From NCBI RefSeq assembly GCF_000243275.1, contig NZ_CM001437.1, positions 3,283,192 through 3,347,191 of the forward strand: a stretch of 64,000 bases of DNA. Reading direction: 5' to 3'. This document shows positions 52,151 to 61,130 of the stretch, one piece after another (within the stretch, counting starts at the first letter, position 1; each line of letters begins with the position of its first letter). The DNA is from Myroides odoratus DSM 2801 (lineage in GTDB: Bacteria > Bacteroidota > Bacteroidia > Flavobacteriales > Flavobacteriaceae). The translations under genes were made by a program, and so were the position numbers. Below the pieces are notes generated by a model. It was not told where the DNA came from. It was given only the letters and a program-made list of their open reading frames with translations, and did no database searches.

Positions 52151-52678
52151 TTATTCGTAAAATTCTTTCGGATATTCCACAATTCCATTTATGTTTTTCA
52201 GAGCATTTTCAGTTAATTCGATTAACATGCAGTTTTCATCAGGTACATCAAAAGGTAGCTTTATGCTATATTTATTTGACATCTCATAACCGAATTTTGG
52301 ATAATAGTTTTCATGCCCAAGTAAAATCACCGAATTGAAATTCAAATCTTTTGCAATTTTATGAGCTTTTACTATCAATTGACCACCAATTCCTCTGCCT
52401 TGATATTTTTTCAAAACAGCCACAGGAGCAAGTGCTAAAGAAATTGTTTCTTCAAAATTTACGTTTATAATTTTAATTTTCGTCAATAAAATGTAGCCAA
52501 CAATTTGATTATCCATTTCAGCAACAAGAGATAATTCAGGGATGAAGGATTCAGATTTTCTTAAACGTTCAACTAAAAACTGCTCCTGATGATCACTAAG
52601 TTCTTCATCTTTAAACGCATTTTCAATAAGTTTAAAAACGTCATCATAATCTTTGATTTCTTCTTTTCGGATATTCAT
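52151..52678 (-). CDS. GNAT family N-acetyltransferase
   Basis: The 175-residue protein is a YhbS-like GNAT. It begins MNIRKEEIKDYDDVFKLIEN. The acetyl-CoA loop is in LKKYQGRGIGGQLIVKAHKIA, followed by SVILLGHENYYPKFGYE, the motif-B turn of this subgroup. The acceptor is unknown. It stands alone. Confidence 0.85.
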   Translation of the reverse strand: MNIRKEEIKDYDDVFKLIENAFKDEELSDHQEQFLVERLRKSESFIPELSLVAEMDNQIVGYILLTKIKIINVNFEETISLALAPVAVLKKYQGRGIGGQLIVKAHKIAKDLNFNSVILLGHENYYPKFGYEMSNKYSIKLPFDVPDENCMLIELTENALKNINGIVEYPKEFYE

Positions 52679-52990
52679 TTTTAAAATTTAAGAGATAGGT
52701 TTCTACGTTGGAGAATTGCTACTAACATCGTGTTTTATGAAATAAAATGCAAGTTGTTTCGTGACAAAACACAATACCCATATTTCGTAAAATTGCTAAG
52801 CTAAAATAATTAATTTTTTGTAAACAAGCTATTTATATAAAAATAGTAGAGTGATAACGAAACAAGTTCTTTTAAAATAAGATTCTATAAATAGGGATAG
52901 CAAAATAGGCTTATCTCTTAGGTTTTTTCTCATAAACGCCAATTGGAAATCCGTTTGTATTCTAGTTGAATCATTAAGGATGACAATCCA
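52679..52990. other. AT-rich gene-free stretch
   Basis: The 312 bases between the GNAT and zincin genes hold no credible reading frame, no strong hairpin and no exact promoter element on the minus strand. The GNAT promoter must lie in it. Confidence 0.35.
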
Positions 52991-54433
52991 TTAGTCTACT
53001 TTGTACTGGATGATTTTCTTCGTATCAAAAAACTGTAGCACTTTCATTTGTTGCACAAGTGTTTCCATTCCCTGGTCATTGATGACAGATAAAATAATAA
53101 TGGGTCTATTCAAATGATCGTAAAAACTTAGAAGTGTATGATGCGTAAAATCAATGTCCGATATTTTTGATAATTGCGGGAACAATTCTTTTAAAGCCTT
53201 CAATGTTTCTTGATGATTTTTGTCAATAATAACCAATTGCGTTTGAGGACTACTTTGTAGCGATTCCAAATTCTGTGGAGCTAAAATAGGAGAGGATAAA
53301 CTGCTGTGCGTCATTTGAAAATGTTTTCCGAAAGCTTGTCTTAGCTCTGTTCTTTCAATATTAGTTTCGGCATCCGTGTAGATGGATACTCGATTGAGCA
53401 GCACGCTATAATCCGTTCGTGTATTGGGAAATTTTGCTGCAAATAGAGCAATGGCACGATCAATAAAAGGTTGATCTATTGGTTGTTGTTTGGCTAGGTA
53501 TTCCTCAACGGATGGGTAGAGTTCTTTTGCAAACCCATTGATATATTCGTTGTTGTACCAATCTTTTGTAAGTAAGCTTCCACTGATGTTTTTATGTACC
53601 CAACCGTTTCCTATGGCCGTCGCTAAGGCTTCATCAAAAAAGTTATAGGCATACTGCTTGTATGGCGAGGGATTTGCTTCAAACCACTGATCGATTTGCT
53701 GCTGAAATTCAGGCGTTTGCTCATTAAAGAGCACATGACACATTTCGTGAAAAACAACACCCATTCGTTCAACCCCTCGGGTATCATTCGTCAAAACACC
53801 AATACAAAGGCTATTGGCATGTGGTGTAGCGGTTGAAATTCCCTTTTGTCCAGGAATGGGGTAAAGACTAACGAGAAAAGGAATATCTGCCGTCCAAGTG
53901 GAACGATAAAAATGGCGGATTTGATCAAATATTTCCGATGATTGTGGGACGTATGTTTCTAATTTTTTTCGTTGTTCCATTATATTTTCTTCATAATCAT
54001 CCCAGATTAGAAGGTCGTAATACGTTTCTGCTTGTTTAAGAATAGTCACTAATTTCTGCTGCTCACTATGAGGTAAAATCCCAATCGACCGCTGTTTAAA
54101 TTCGTCTATCGTATTGGCATTGACTAAAGCGATAATGAGCAAATCTTGCGTTGAACGATAAGAATTTCTATTTGCTGGATACCCCTCCAATTGATAGTGG
54201 TAATTCAGTTTTAAATGTTGAAAATCAACACAAAGTTGTCGAAAAACGCTATCCTTTGCGATGTTTGGTACAATGTACTCTCTCAAGGTAGGGGAAACGC
54301 CTTGCTGGGTCGTCATTGTTTCCATGAAATTAAATACACAATAAGGTTTACTTACTTTAAACTGCATGATTTCCTGTGCAATTGAAAGCTGTGCAAATGC
54401 CAATAGGCAAAATAAGAATAGTCGTTTTCTCAT
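52991..54433 (-). CDS. Exported zincin-like metalloprotease
   Basis: The 480-residue protein has a signal (MRKRLFLFCLLAFAQLSIAQ). The zinc motif VVFHEMCHVLF places His229, Glu230 and His233, with a likely third ligand Glu268 in NFFDEALATAIGNGW. This is the gluzincin-type HExxH...E arrangement. The C-terminal part (about 380-480) is a separate domain with no catalytic motif. The target is unknown. It stands alone on the minus strand. Confidence 0.78.
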   Translation of the reverse strand: MRKRLFLFCLLAFAQLSIAQEIMQFKVSKPYCVFNFMETMTTQQGVSPTLREYIVPNIAKDSVFRQLCVDFQHLKLNYHYQLEGYPANRNSYRSTQDLLIIALVNANTIDEFKQRSIGILPHSEQQKLVTILKQAETYYDLLIWDDYEENIMEQRKKLETYVPQSSEIFDQIRHFYRSTWTADIPFLVSLYPIPGQKGISTATPHANSLCIGVLTNDTRGVERMGVVFHEMCHVLFNEQTPEFQQQIDQWFEANPSPYKQYAYNFFDEALATAIGNGWVHKNISGSLLTKDWYNNEYINGFAKELYPSVEEYLAKQQPIDQPFIDRAIALFAAKFPNTRTDYSVLLNRVSIYTDAETNIERTELRQAFGKHFQMTHSSLSSPILAPQNLESLQSSPQTQLVIIDKNHQETLKALKELFPQLSKISDIDFTHHTLLSFYDHLNRPIIILSVINDQGMETLVQQMKVLQFFDTKKIIQYKVD

Positions 54434-54890
54434 GTATTCTTTTTTAGAAGGAACATTTAGGGGTGTAGATTGGAAATTTTAATGCTTCAACAATAGAAGA
54501 AAATCCAAGATATAAATCAAATATAGAAAAAAAGAACTTCAAAAAAGCATCGGATGCTATTTCATCAAATACACAGTGAAAATAGATGTGATGTTTTTAT
54601 TAATATTCCTCTAAAAATACACTTATACTATATTCCGCTAAAACCTCCTGTTCATCCATGATTCATTTTTTTCCATAATCTTGCCTTTTAATTGGTTATT
54701 ACTTTTTTATGAGTCATACCTAGCAGCTAACTTTACTATTGCACTCGATACAAAACTAAAAAAGCAGCAAAACACGGACAATACCCCCTTCCGTTTTCTT
54801 CCACTTTTGGGATAAAAAAGGAGTTTTTTTCCTTTCTTTTCCGAATTTTAAAATTGTAAATAACTAAAATTCAGTATTTTGACACAAAGT

Positions 54891-54985
54891 AGTAAAGGGC
54901 ATGTAAAGGGTTTGTAAGGGGAAAGTAAGCACCAGCAAGGGTTTTAGGCCATTTTACCAATGTTACCCCTTACAAACCCTTTACA
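54891..54985. repeat. 11-base iteron-like array with inverted copy
   Basis: Units of the form NGTAAAGGG start at 54891, 54902, 54913 and 54924, an exact 11-base period. The sequence TGTAAAGGGTTTGTAAGGGG (54902-54921) recurs inverted at 54966-54985 without mismatch, about 44 bases away. The result is both an iteron-like array and a 20-base perfect inverted repeat. Confidence 0.75.
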
Positions 54986-54994
54986 ATCTACCTG

Positions 54995-55117
54995 GAGAGT
55001 GAGAGGGTGAGAGGGTGAGGGGTGGCGATGAGAAGGTGGGGTGGTGAGAAGGTGTGGCGATGAGGTGGTGTGAGCAAATCTCACAAAGCACAAAAAATGA
55101 ACCTCACAAAGCACAGT
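54995..55117. repeat. Dispersed GTGAG/CACAAAG repeat element, copy A
   Basis: A purine-rich block of GTGAG, GGTGAGAAGG and GGCGATGAG units (54995-55072) is followed by CTCACAAAGCACAAAAAATG and CCTCACAAAGCACAG (55079-55117). The same two-part design recurs at 58929, 62751 and 63306. Confidence 0.65.
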
Positions 55118-55587
55118 TGATAACATTATTTGCGATATGTATGGATTTTAGACATTCTGAATCAACGATTTCCCAGATTATCTACCTTATGGTGGGTGAT
55201 GTGATTGCTTGGCAAACAGCCATCTGGATAACGTATATCTGACTATTTTGATGGATGACAATATTTTCAAACAATAAAACTTTCAATATAAGAGAATCTG
55301 TTACAACTCTCCTTTATTTGGTTACATTTCAAAATGTTTATTGTGAGAACTTTGTGGTAACAAAAAAAGAAAAAGAAAAAGAAAAATCAATGAAATCTCA
55401 TTCTAGCTGTCATAGACTTCTTGTAAAAATATTCTACAAACAAGTGATTGGTTTGAAAAAAGTTTAATATAAATGTGCAATAAAGTTCCGTGTATTTTAG
55501 AAACTGGAGCAGACATCGAGGAGTGTTGATAATTAGAAACCAAAATTGTAACAACTAACTTAATACGAAATATAAAAAATTAAAAAA

Positions 55588-56949
55588 ATGGAACTAGAAA
55601 AAATATTTCTATCGCAAAAAGAATATTTCAATCGTCACCAAACAAAAGAAGTATCTTTTAGAAAAGAAAATTTGCTGAAATTAAAAAATATCTTGAAAGA
55701 AAACGAAGAAAGTTTGTATGAAGCAATTTATAAAGATTTCCGCAAAGGAAAAGCCGAAACCTTTTTAACTGAGTTAAATATTATCTATAATGAAATAGAT
55801 TTTTTTCTTAAAAATTTAGGGAAGTTAAGCAAACCTAAAAAAGTGAATACAGCTCTGAGTTTACAGCCAGGAAAAAGCTATATTTATGCTGATCCATTGG
55901 GAGTAACATTAGTAATTGGTGCCTGGAACTATCCTTATCAATTAACTTTGGTTCCTGTAGTAACAGCAATTGCAGCAGGAAATACCTGTGTGATTAAACC
56001 CAGTGAACTACCTGAAAATACAATGCATATATTGGCTGAACTAATCAACAATAATTTCCCTTCAAACTATTTATTTGTAGCAGAAGGAGGTATTCCGGAA
56101 ACTACAGAACTATTGAAGTTCCGATGGGATAAGATCTTTTTTACAGGAAGTCCAAATGTTGGGAAAATTGTGTATGAAGCAGCGGCAAAAAATTTAATCC
56201 CTGTTACATTAGAGTTGGGTGGTAAATCTCCTGTTATAGTAACTAAAACTGCGAATTTGGAAGTAGCAGCCAAACGAATTGTCTGGGGAAAATTTCTGAA
56301 TGCAGGACAAACTTGTATAGCGCCCGATTATTTGTTAGTAGAGGAATCTATTAAATCTACATTTTTGCAACTATTAAAAGATAAAATTTCGGAAATAGGA
56401 TATTCCGATGGAGCAGAGTATTATACGAGCATTATCAATAAAAGAAACTATAACAGAATATTAAGTTTGATAAATCCCGACAAAATATTTTATGGAGGTA
56501 AACACAACGAAGAGACTTGCTATATTGAGCCAACTGTATTAACTGATGTTAATTATGAGGATGCAGTAATGCAGGAAGAAATATTTGGTCCTATTTTACC
56601 AGTACTTTCTTTTAAAAATTATGATGAGGCTCTTACAAACATTATTGAAGGAGAAAAGCCATTGGCCGCTTATTTGTTCACTCAAAATAGAAGAGAAAAA
56701 GAAAAGTTTGTACAATTAGTTTCTTTTGGCGGTGGATGTATTAATGACACTTTAATGCATATTACTAATGATGCTCTGCCATTTGGTGGAATTGGAAATT
56801 CTGGAATTGGGAATTATCACGGAGAATTTGGTTTTCTCACTTTCTCTCATCAAAAGTCAATAATTGAAAAAGCGAATTGGGGAGAACCTGACTGGAAGTA
56901 TCCGCCGTATTCAGATAAAAAAATGTTTTTACTGAAGAAAGTTATGTAA
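55588..56949 (+). CDS. Aldehyde dehydrogenase (ALDH3-like)
   Basis: The 453-residue enzyme matches the short ALDH3/coniferyl-aldehyde group. It has the cofactor region GVTLVIGAWNYPYQLTL, the FTGSPNVGKIV loop, Glu209 in VTLELGGKSP and the catalytic Cys243 in NAGQTCIAPDYLL. Near the end is LPFGGIGNSGIGNYHGEFGF. It oxidises aldehydes to acids with NAD or NADP in the cytoplasm. It is followed by an AraC-family gene on the same strand, its likely regulator. Confidence 0.93.
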   Translation: MELEKIFLSQKEYFNRHQTKEVSFRKENLLKLKNILKENEESLYEAIYKDFRKGKAETFLTELNIIYNEIDFFLKNLGKLSKPKKVNTALSLQPGKSYIYADPLGVTLVIGAWNYPYQLTLVPVVTAIAAGNTCVIKPSELPENTMHILAELINNNFPSNYLFVAEGGIPETTELLKFRWDKIFFTGSPNVGKIVYEAAAKNLIPVTLELGGKSPVIVTKTANLEVAAKRIVWGKFLNAGQTCIAPDYLLVEESIKSTFLQLLKDKISEIGYSDGAEYYTSIINKRNYNRILSLINPDKIFYGGKHNEETCYIEPTVLTDVNYEDAVMQEEIFGPILPVLSFKNYDEALTNIIEGEKPLAAYLFTQNRREKEKFVQLVSFGGGCINDTLMHITNDALPFGGIGNSGIGNYHGEFGFLTFSHQKSIIEKANWGEPDWKYPPYSDKKMFLLKKVM

Positions 56950-57069
56950 AATCATCAAATTCAGTAGATGTCTAAAAGAAGTAAGTGAAGTCCTTGTTAC
57001 CTTATTATCAAAACAGAATTCAAGAAATACGAAATGAAAAAAAATAGAAATTAAATTAGTAAATTGGTA

Positions 57070-58005
57070 ATGTATAAATCACTAAATCAACAAATGAAAG
57101 CTCCTGCAAAAATCCCGTCCCTAAAAGCACTTCATCAGTTTTTAGGATTGAATAAACCCTCCCATCCTTTGATTAGTGTATTTAATTTTGATGATATGAA
57201 GCTAAATCCAGAAACTATCCAGAGTGCTTTAGTCATCGATTTTTATGTAATCGCTATGAAAAAAGATTACGAAGGGGAAAAATGCAAGTATGGGCAACAA
57301 TTTTATGATTTTGATGAAGGTATTATGTATTTCATTGCACCAAATCAAATCTTGCAGTTTGAAGATATTTTACTAACTGGAGTAGAAGGTTTTGTATTGA
57401 TCATTCATCCCAATTTTTTACATGGGTATTCTTTAGCCAAACAAATAAAAGATTACGGATATTTCAGTTATGCAACCAATGAGGCATTGCACCTTTCCGA
57501 AAAGGAGGAAGAATCAATAATGTATATAATTGAAAATATAGGTATGGAAATAGATGCGAATATGGATGCTTTTACACAAGATTTACTAATATCTAATATT
57601 GAATTGTTGTTAAAATATTGTGATCGATTTTACAACCGTCAATTTTTGACAAGAAAGAAAGTCAATAATGATTTACTTGCAAAGTTAGAAGTCTTGTTAG
57701 ATGATTATTTCAAAGCGGATGGTGTGCTTGAAAAAGGAATCCCTACTGTCCAGTTGGTAGCTGAGAAATTATTTCTTAGTCCAAATTATTTGAGCGATAT
57801 GCTGAAAGTACAAACGGGGCAAACCACACTGCAACATATTCAAAATCGACTAATTGAAAAAGCAAAAGAATTATTGTCCACAACTTCACTGTCTGTCTCA
57901 GAAATTGCATATCTATTGGGGTTTGACCATTCACAATCCTTTCATAGATTGTTTAAAAAGAAAGTACTCGTGACTCCTATAGAATTTCGAGATTCGTTTA
58001 ATTAG
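57070..58005 (+). CDS. AraC-family transcriptional regulator
   Basis: The 311-residue protein has an N-terminal sensing region (about residues 20-180, with FYVIAMKKDYEGEKCKYGQQ and FDEGIMYFIAPNQILQF). C-terminal AraC helix-turn-helix motifs follow (about 215-310, VAEKLFLSPNYLSDMLKVQT and the closing FHRLFKKKVLVTPIEFRDSF). It lies 120 bases after the aldehyde dehydrogenase gene and probably controls it. The start is ATG 57070 rather than TTG 57064. Confidence 0.88.
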   Translation: MYKSLNQQMKAPAKIPSLKALHQFLGLNKPSHPLISVFNFDDMKLNPETIQSALVIDFYVIAMKKDYEGEKCKYGQQFYDFDEGIMYFIAPNQILQFEDILLTGVEGFVLIIHPNFLHGYSLAKQIKDYGYFSYATNEALHLSEKEEESIMYIIENIGMEIDANMDAFTQDLLISNIELLLKYCDRFYNRQFLTRKKVNNDLLAKLEVLLDDYFKADGVLEKGIPTVQLVAEKLFLSPNYLSDMLKVQTGQTTLQHIQNRLIEKAKELLSTTSLSVSEIAYLLGFDHSQSFHRLFKKKVLVTPIEFRDSFN

Positions 58006-58085
58006 TATTTTTTTAACCGAAAATAGATTATAGCCTCTGAAATTCAATAAGATAGTTTTATATTTTGTGAAGTAATTATAAATAA

Positions 58086-58379
58086 AATAAAAAATTATTA
58101 TTAATCGCGACTAATGTAGCTCATTATGCAAGTGGACTAGATGCCGGTTTATGGTTAAGTGAACTCACACATATTTATCACACTGCAATAGAAAAGGGAT
58201 GGGAAGTAACAATTGCAAGCCCAAAAGGTGGGAATATTCTTGTTGATCCCGAAAGTTTAAAGCCCTTGGTTTTGGATAAAATTACGAAAGAGTATTACGA
58301 GAGTCCAGCTTTTATGGATCAACTTTATCAATCCGTAAGTTTAGAAGTTATTAAGAATGAACCCTATGATCTAGTTTAA
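58086..58379 (+). pseudogene. N-terminal fragment of a DJ-1/PfpI protein
   Basis: An open frame of about 97 codons reads KKLLLIATNVAHYASG, LDAGLWLSELTHIYHTAIEK, GWEVTIASPKGGNILVDPES and on to NEPYDLV, then a stop. This is the N-terminal part of a DJ-1/PfpI (type-1 glutamine amidotransferase-like) protein. It lacks a start codon, and the frame stops before the catalytic cysteine region. It is joined to an unrelated fragment right after the stop. Confidence 0.72.
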
Positions 58380-58949
58380 TCTTGTCCAGGCCCAAGAAAA
58401 CGGGGTAATCAATCAACCACCTGTGATTTCCAATCCTCCAGTAAATATAGAAGCGATGTTTACAAATAAAGGAATAACTATGCAAATGCTTTTGACAAAA
58501 AAGTTTAATAGTTTTCCCCAGCTCGGAGTTCTTAGTGTAACAAGTCTTATAAGTGATTGGGACGAAAATCAACTCGTTGATTTTATGAATCAATCATCAA
58601 TTACGTATGAGCTTGTAAGGGGACTAAATATTATAGGTGGTTATCATTATACAGAAAACACAGGTTTTAGAGGAACTACGGTTTAATGTACAATTATGCC
58701 AATCGTGATTGGGTTGTTGTAATCTATCCAAGAATCGATTTGTCAAGAAATGGTAATATTGAAGGCTTCGGAATGGTGGAGTTTAAACCTAAAATTAATG
58801 AAAATCTCAGTCTTTACACCCGTTCCCAAGGTTTATATACAGTTACATTAAAAGCTAATGAATTACTTCCAAATAGGCATCAAAGAAGCTATGTGATAGC
58901 AAGAGCAGGTTTAGTTTACAAGGAAGAAGGTGGAAAGGTGAGAGGATGA
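58375..58949 (+). pseudogene. Frameshifted beta-barrel-like fragment
   Basis: One frame opens with LVQAQENGVINQPPVISNPP, apparently the end of a signal peptide and the mature start, and runs to YTENTGFRGTTV before a stop at 58686. Reading then continues one base off with MYNYANRDWVVVIYPRIDLS and ARAGLVYKEEGG. The alternating strands look like an outer-membrane beta-barrel or transporter. The signal sequence is missing, there is a frameshift near 58685, and the end runs into a repeat element, so the gene is dead. Confidence 0.6.
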
Positions 58950-58988
58950 GCAAACTTCACAAAAAACAAACCTTACAAAGAACAAAAA
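58929..58988. repeat. Dispersed GTGAG/CACAAAG repeat element, copy B
   Basis: A short version of the element: GGTGGAAAGGTGAGAGGATG followed by TTCACAAAAAACAAACC and TTACAAAGAACAAAAATG. It begins inside the last codons of the dead barrel gene. Confidence 0.55.
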
Positions 58989-59118
58989 TGGCAATTCACC
59001 CTAATAACATGAAAATTTATTTCAAGAGGGGGAGGGATTGCATATCCCCAAACAAGGTAAATAGACACAAAGAAAACCAATCCCTCATTGCATTCGGTCT
59101 TGTGCTTTTTTATTTTCC

Positions 59119-59156
59119 AAAAAGTACCCTCAAAGCAAGCTTTGGGTACTTTTTAT
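59119..59156. terminator. Hairpin terminator
   Basis: AAAAAGTACCC and GGGTACTTTTT pair, with a nested AAAGC-AA-GCTTT stem inside. No live gene precedes it on the plus strand. It could end the tRNA transcript from the other side or be a relic of the dead genes. Confidence 0.65.
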
Positions 59157-59161
59157 AAAAT

Positions 59162-59192
59162 AAAAAAACCGATAACTCTCGTTATCGGTTTT
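59162..59192 (-). terminator. Terminator of the tRNA-Ser gene
   Basis: On the minus strand AAAACCGATAAC and GTTATCGGTTTT pair around GAGA and run into TTTTTTTATTTT. It starts 6 bases beyond the tRNA 3' end. Confidence 0.9.
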
Positions 59193-59197
59193 CTTTG

Positions 59198-59282
59198 CGG
59201 AGAAAGAGGGATTCGAACCCCCGGACCTGTTACAGTCAACAGTTTTCAAGACTGCCGCAATCGACCACTCTGCCATTTCTCC
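59198..59282 (-). tRNA. tRNA-Ser (anticodon UGA)
   Basis: The minus strand folds as a class II tRNA of 85 bases. The acceptor arms are GGAGAAA and TTTCTCC with a G discriminator, and the D-loop is of TGGTCGATTGCGGC type. The anticodon stem-loop AGTCT-TGA-AAACT, a long variable arm and the T-loop GGGGGTTCGAATCCC follow. CCA is not encoded. The anticodon TGA reads UCA and UCG/UCU-type serine codons. It has a promoter and a terminator of its own. Confidence 0.96.
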
Positions 59283-59313
59283 AGTGGTCTGCTTTACTTC
59301 CGTATTGCGAGTG

Positions 59314-59344
59314 CAAATATAGTATAATTTGTGTGCAACACAAG
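59314..59344 (-). promoter_or_regulatory. Promoter of the tRNA-Ser gene
   Basis: On the minus strand CTTG (59344-59341), 19 bases, and TATATTTG (59321-59314) fit the Bacteroidota consensus with one mismatch. The tRNA begins 31 bases downstream of the element. Confidence 0.8.
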
Positions 59345-59510
59345 GCTTTGTTCGGGATATTTACTGCTTTTTTTACAGAAAAGATGTAAGTGGTTTATTC
59401 TGTGTGAATTAATTTTGAAGTTTTTTTCTGAGGTTTGTGCTTTTTTTGATCGGTGCTTTGTTTTTAAAGTTATATTAGCTTTTAAATAAGAGAGGGAATA
59501 CAGTATAGCT

Positions 59511-59849
59511 ATGATCAACTACAACAATAAAACATTTCGACCGGTGAGTAATACACCCAATGGAGAGACCTCTGGTGAAACCGTTTTTCACTATAAACAG
59601 GAGGGAAACAGACTGACTTCGGTATACAGTGGAGGGAAAATAGCATATGGTCATTTATTGGGGTTGGTAGATGAGCAGGGAATCATCAATATGCGTTATC
59701 ACCAAGTCAATGATAAAGGCGAATTGATGACGGGAATCTGTCGATCTATACCCGAACTAATGGGAAATGGAAAAATCCGCTTGCATGAAGTATGGGAATG
59801 GACCTCTGGGGATCGATCCAAAGGTACATCAGTACTGGAAGAAGAATAG
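59511..59849 (+). CDS. Small conserved protein (often labelled N-acetylglutamate synthase)
   Basis: The 112-residue protein begins MINYNNKTFRPVSNTPNGET and continues FHYKQEGNRLTSVYSGG, GHLLGLVDEQGIINMRYHQ and IRLHEVWEWTSGD. It belongs to a small beta-rich family seen in Firmicutes and Bacteroidota that is often, without evidence, called an N-acetylglutamate synthase. No GNAT motif is present. It stands alone between the tRNA gene and the toxin-antitoxin pair and ends at a bidirectional terminator. Confidence 0.75.
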   Translation: MINYNNKTFRPVSNTPNGETSGETVFHYKQEGNRLTSVYSGGKIAYGHLLGLVDEQGIINMRYHQVNDKGELMTGICRSIPELMGNGKIRLHEVWEWTSGDRSKGTSVLEEE

Positions 59850-59861
59850 ATATCAAATAAG

Positions 59862-59883
59862 AAATCCGCTAATTAGCGGATTT
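59862..59883. terminator. Bidirectional terminator
   Basis: AAATCCGCTAA-TTAGCGGATTT is a perfect palindrome with T's on the right and A's on the left. It separates two converging genes. Confidence 0.82.
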
Positions 59884-59906
59884 TCTAGTATAGGCTACGC
59901 GATATG

Positions 59907-60374
59907 TTAATGCTTATCTGTTTTTAGTCGTTGATCAATGGGGAGTTCCAAGAACTCGATGATTTCAATCTGACCAAAGTTTTTATACAGTGGATTTAAA
60001 ATGAAATTACACTCCAAAGGAATAAGTGTAGAGGGAACTTTCAAACCGAAGAAATTCCTGTCTTGCGCGAGTGTTGTAAAAACATTAGTCGTTTTAGTAG
60101 AATAGGGGTATTGATTCCAATGTTCTGGTAAATCGACTAATTCGGTAATAATAAAATCGTCGGGTATTTCAATCTTAGCAACTAAAATATGCTGAGGTAG
60201 ATTGGCGATGTTTTCAGAGTGCACATAGTATTCCAATAAAGCTAAAGCGATATTTTCAGAACAATATACTGCCCGTGTTCCGATTTCATTCCAACGACCG
60301 CCCACTTTTTCTGCACCAATTCCAGAAAGTGTAGCATCCTTATATTTTACATTGGCAACGCGATAAACAACCAT
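59907..60374 (-). CDS. RES-domain toxin
   Basis: The 155-residue protein has the RES fold named after its conserved Arg, Glu and Ser. It starts MVVYRVANVKYKDATLSGIG, with GGRWNEIGTRAVYCSENIAL and ALLEYYVH following. RES toxins degrade NAD+. Its start overlaps the stop of the antitoxin gene by one base (TAATG), the usual order of a Xre-RES operon. The closing CNFILNPLYKNF stretch fits the family. Confidence 0.88.
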   Translation of the reverse strand: MVVYRVANVKYKDATLSGIGAEKVGGRWNEIGTRAVYCSENIALALLEYYVHSENIANLPQHILVAKIEIPDDFIITELVDLPEHWNQYPYSTKTTNVFTTLAQDRNFFGLKVPSTLIPLECNFILNPLYKNFGQIEIIEFLELPIDQRLKTDKH

Positions 60375-60925
60375 TAGCTGTATACGTTATATTGGATTCG
60401 CGCAATTTCATTTTCTACAATTTCAAAACCAAAACTGCTGTCTAAGAGCTCAAAAGGTTTTTTGTGTCCCAAGGCTTTAGAAGGCGTTAGAAGCCAGTTT
60501 TTAAATTGCTCAAGGCTATCAAAAACTTCAGACCCTAATCCAAATAATCGTGAAATCTCATAAATTCGCTCAGATGTCTGTAAGCTATAAACCTCTTTCT
60601 TTTGCATGCTGCTAATCGAAGTAGGCAAGATAAATTCAAATTCTTTTTCTGTTGCCCCAATAGCAGAAATTAATTCTTTCCATTCCATTTTTTTAACCCC
60701 TTCTCGAATCTTTGCGATCAATTCGAGTTTATAATCTGGCGAATCTTTGGGATGCAAAACCACCCAAGCAGGGGAGAATTTCTCCAACTCGGTTGATTTT
60801 CTACTTGTTGTTTTTTGTGTAGCCCTCGTTTTAGTGGTCGTTCTAGAAGATACAATACGAGACTTCTCAGCAGGTACAACCGCTGGTTTTTTCTTGTCGC
60901 TTGTGGGTTTGTTGATTGCCTTCAT
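60374..60925 (-). CDS. Xre/MbcA/ParS-type antitoxin
   Basis: The 183-residue protein pairs with the RES toxin. The first 50 residues are a basic, Ser/Thr/Lys-rich tail (KKPAVVPAEKSRIVSSRTTT). A helical DNA-binding region follows (about 65-110), and then the toxin-binding domain with ERIYEISRLFGLGSEVFDSL and FKNWLLTPSKALGHKKPFEL. It neutralises the toxin and probably represses its own operon through the palindrome at 60960. The long basic tail is unusual for the family. Confidence 0.85.
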   Translation of the reverse strand: MKAINKPTSDKKKPAVVPAEKSRIVSSRTTTKTRATQKTTSRKSTELEKFSPAWVVLHPKDSPDYKLELIAKIREGVKKMEWKELISAIGATEKEFEFILPTSISSMQKKEVYSLQTSERIYEISRLFGLGSEVFDSLEQFKNWLLTPSKALGHKKPFELLDSSFGFEIVENEIARIQYNVYS

Positions 60926-60959
60926 AGGTGATAATTGTATTTTTCCGATTGGGTATGTG

Positions 60960-60975
60960 TAAAATTACAATTTTA
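60960..60975 (-). promoter_or_regulatory. Palindrome before the antitoxin gene
   Basis: TAAAATT-AC-AATTTTA is a perfect 7-base inverted repeat, 35 bases upstream of the antitoxin start. Autorepression by Xre-type antitoxins through such sites is well known, so it is a good operator candidate, but AT-rich palindromes also arise by chance. Confidence 0.4.
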
Positions 60976-61102
60976 AAAATGGTAATCCAATTTTTTTATG
61001 TTTTTTGTGTTGCTGAAATAAAACGTAGGGATTAATGGTGATTTACCTATTTGACGAGATACTGTATTTAAAAACAAAGGATTATACTAAAATAGTAAAA
61101 AC

Positions 61103-61130
61103 AAAAAATCCGCTCATCGGCGGATTTTTC
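61103..61130 (-). terminator. Terminator of pyrD
   Basis: AAAAATCCGC and GCGGATTTTT pair around a 6-base loop, just after the pyrD stop on the minus strand. Confidence 0.85.

Larger units (their letters stand above)
54434..55587. other. Large gene-free stretch with repeats
   Basis: This region of over 1.1 kb contains only short frames without domain or codon signal. The middle is built from an 11-base repeat array with an inverted copy (54891-54985) and a purine-rich GTGAG block with CACAAAG motifs (54995-55117). The rest is AT-rich and featureless, apart from a promoter-free leader before the aldehyde dehydrogenase gene. Confidence 0.5.

Noticed and set aside
55054..55467. Two short frames in the repeat-rich gap
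   Set aside because: They begin in repeat-element sequence or consist of Lys/Glu runs from simple sequence, with no domain and no regulatory signals.
58946..59158. A 70-codon frame after the dead barrel gene
   Set aside because: It starts inside the repeat element and runs through a terminator hairpin. No domain is visible.
59088..59389. Frames across the tRNA-Ser gene
   Set aside because: They are read through the tRNA on the opposite strand and carry the well-known spurious protein RGIRTPGP pattern.
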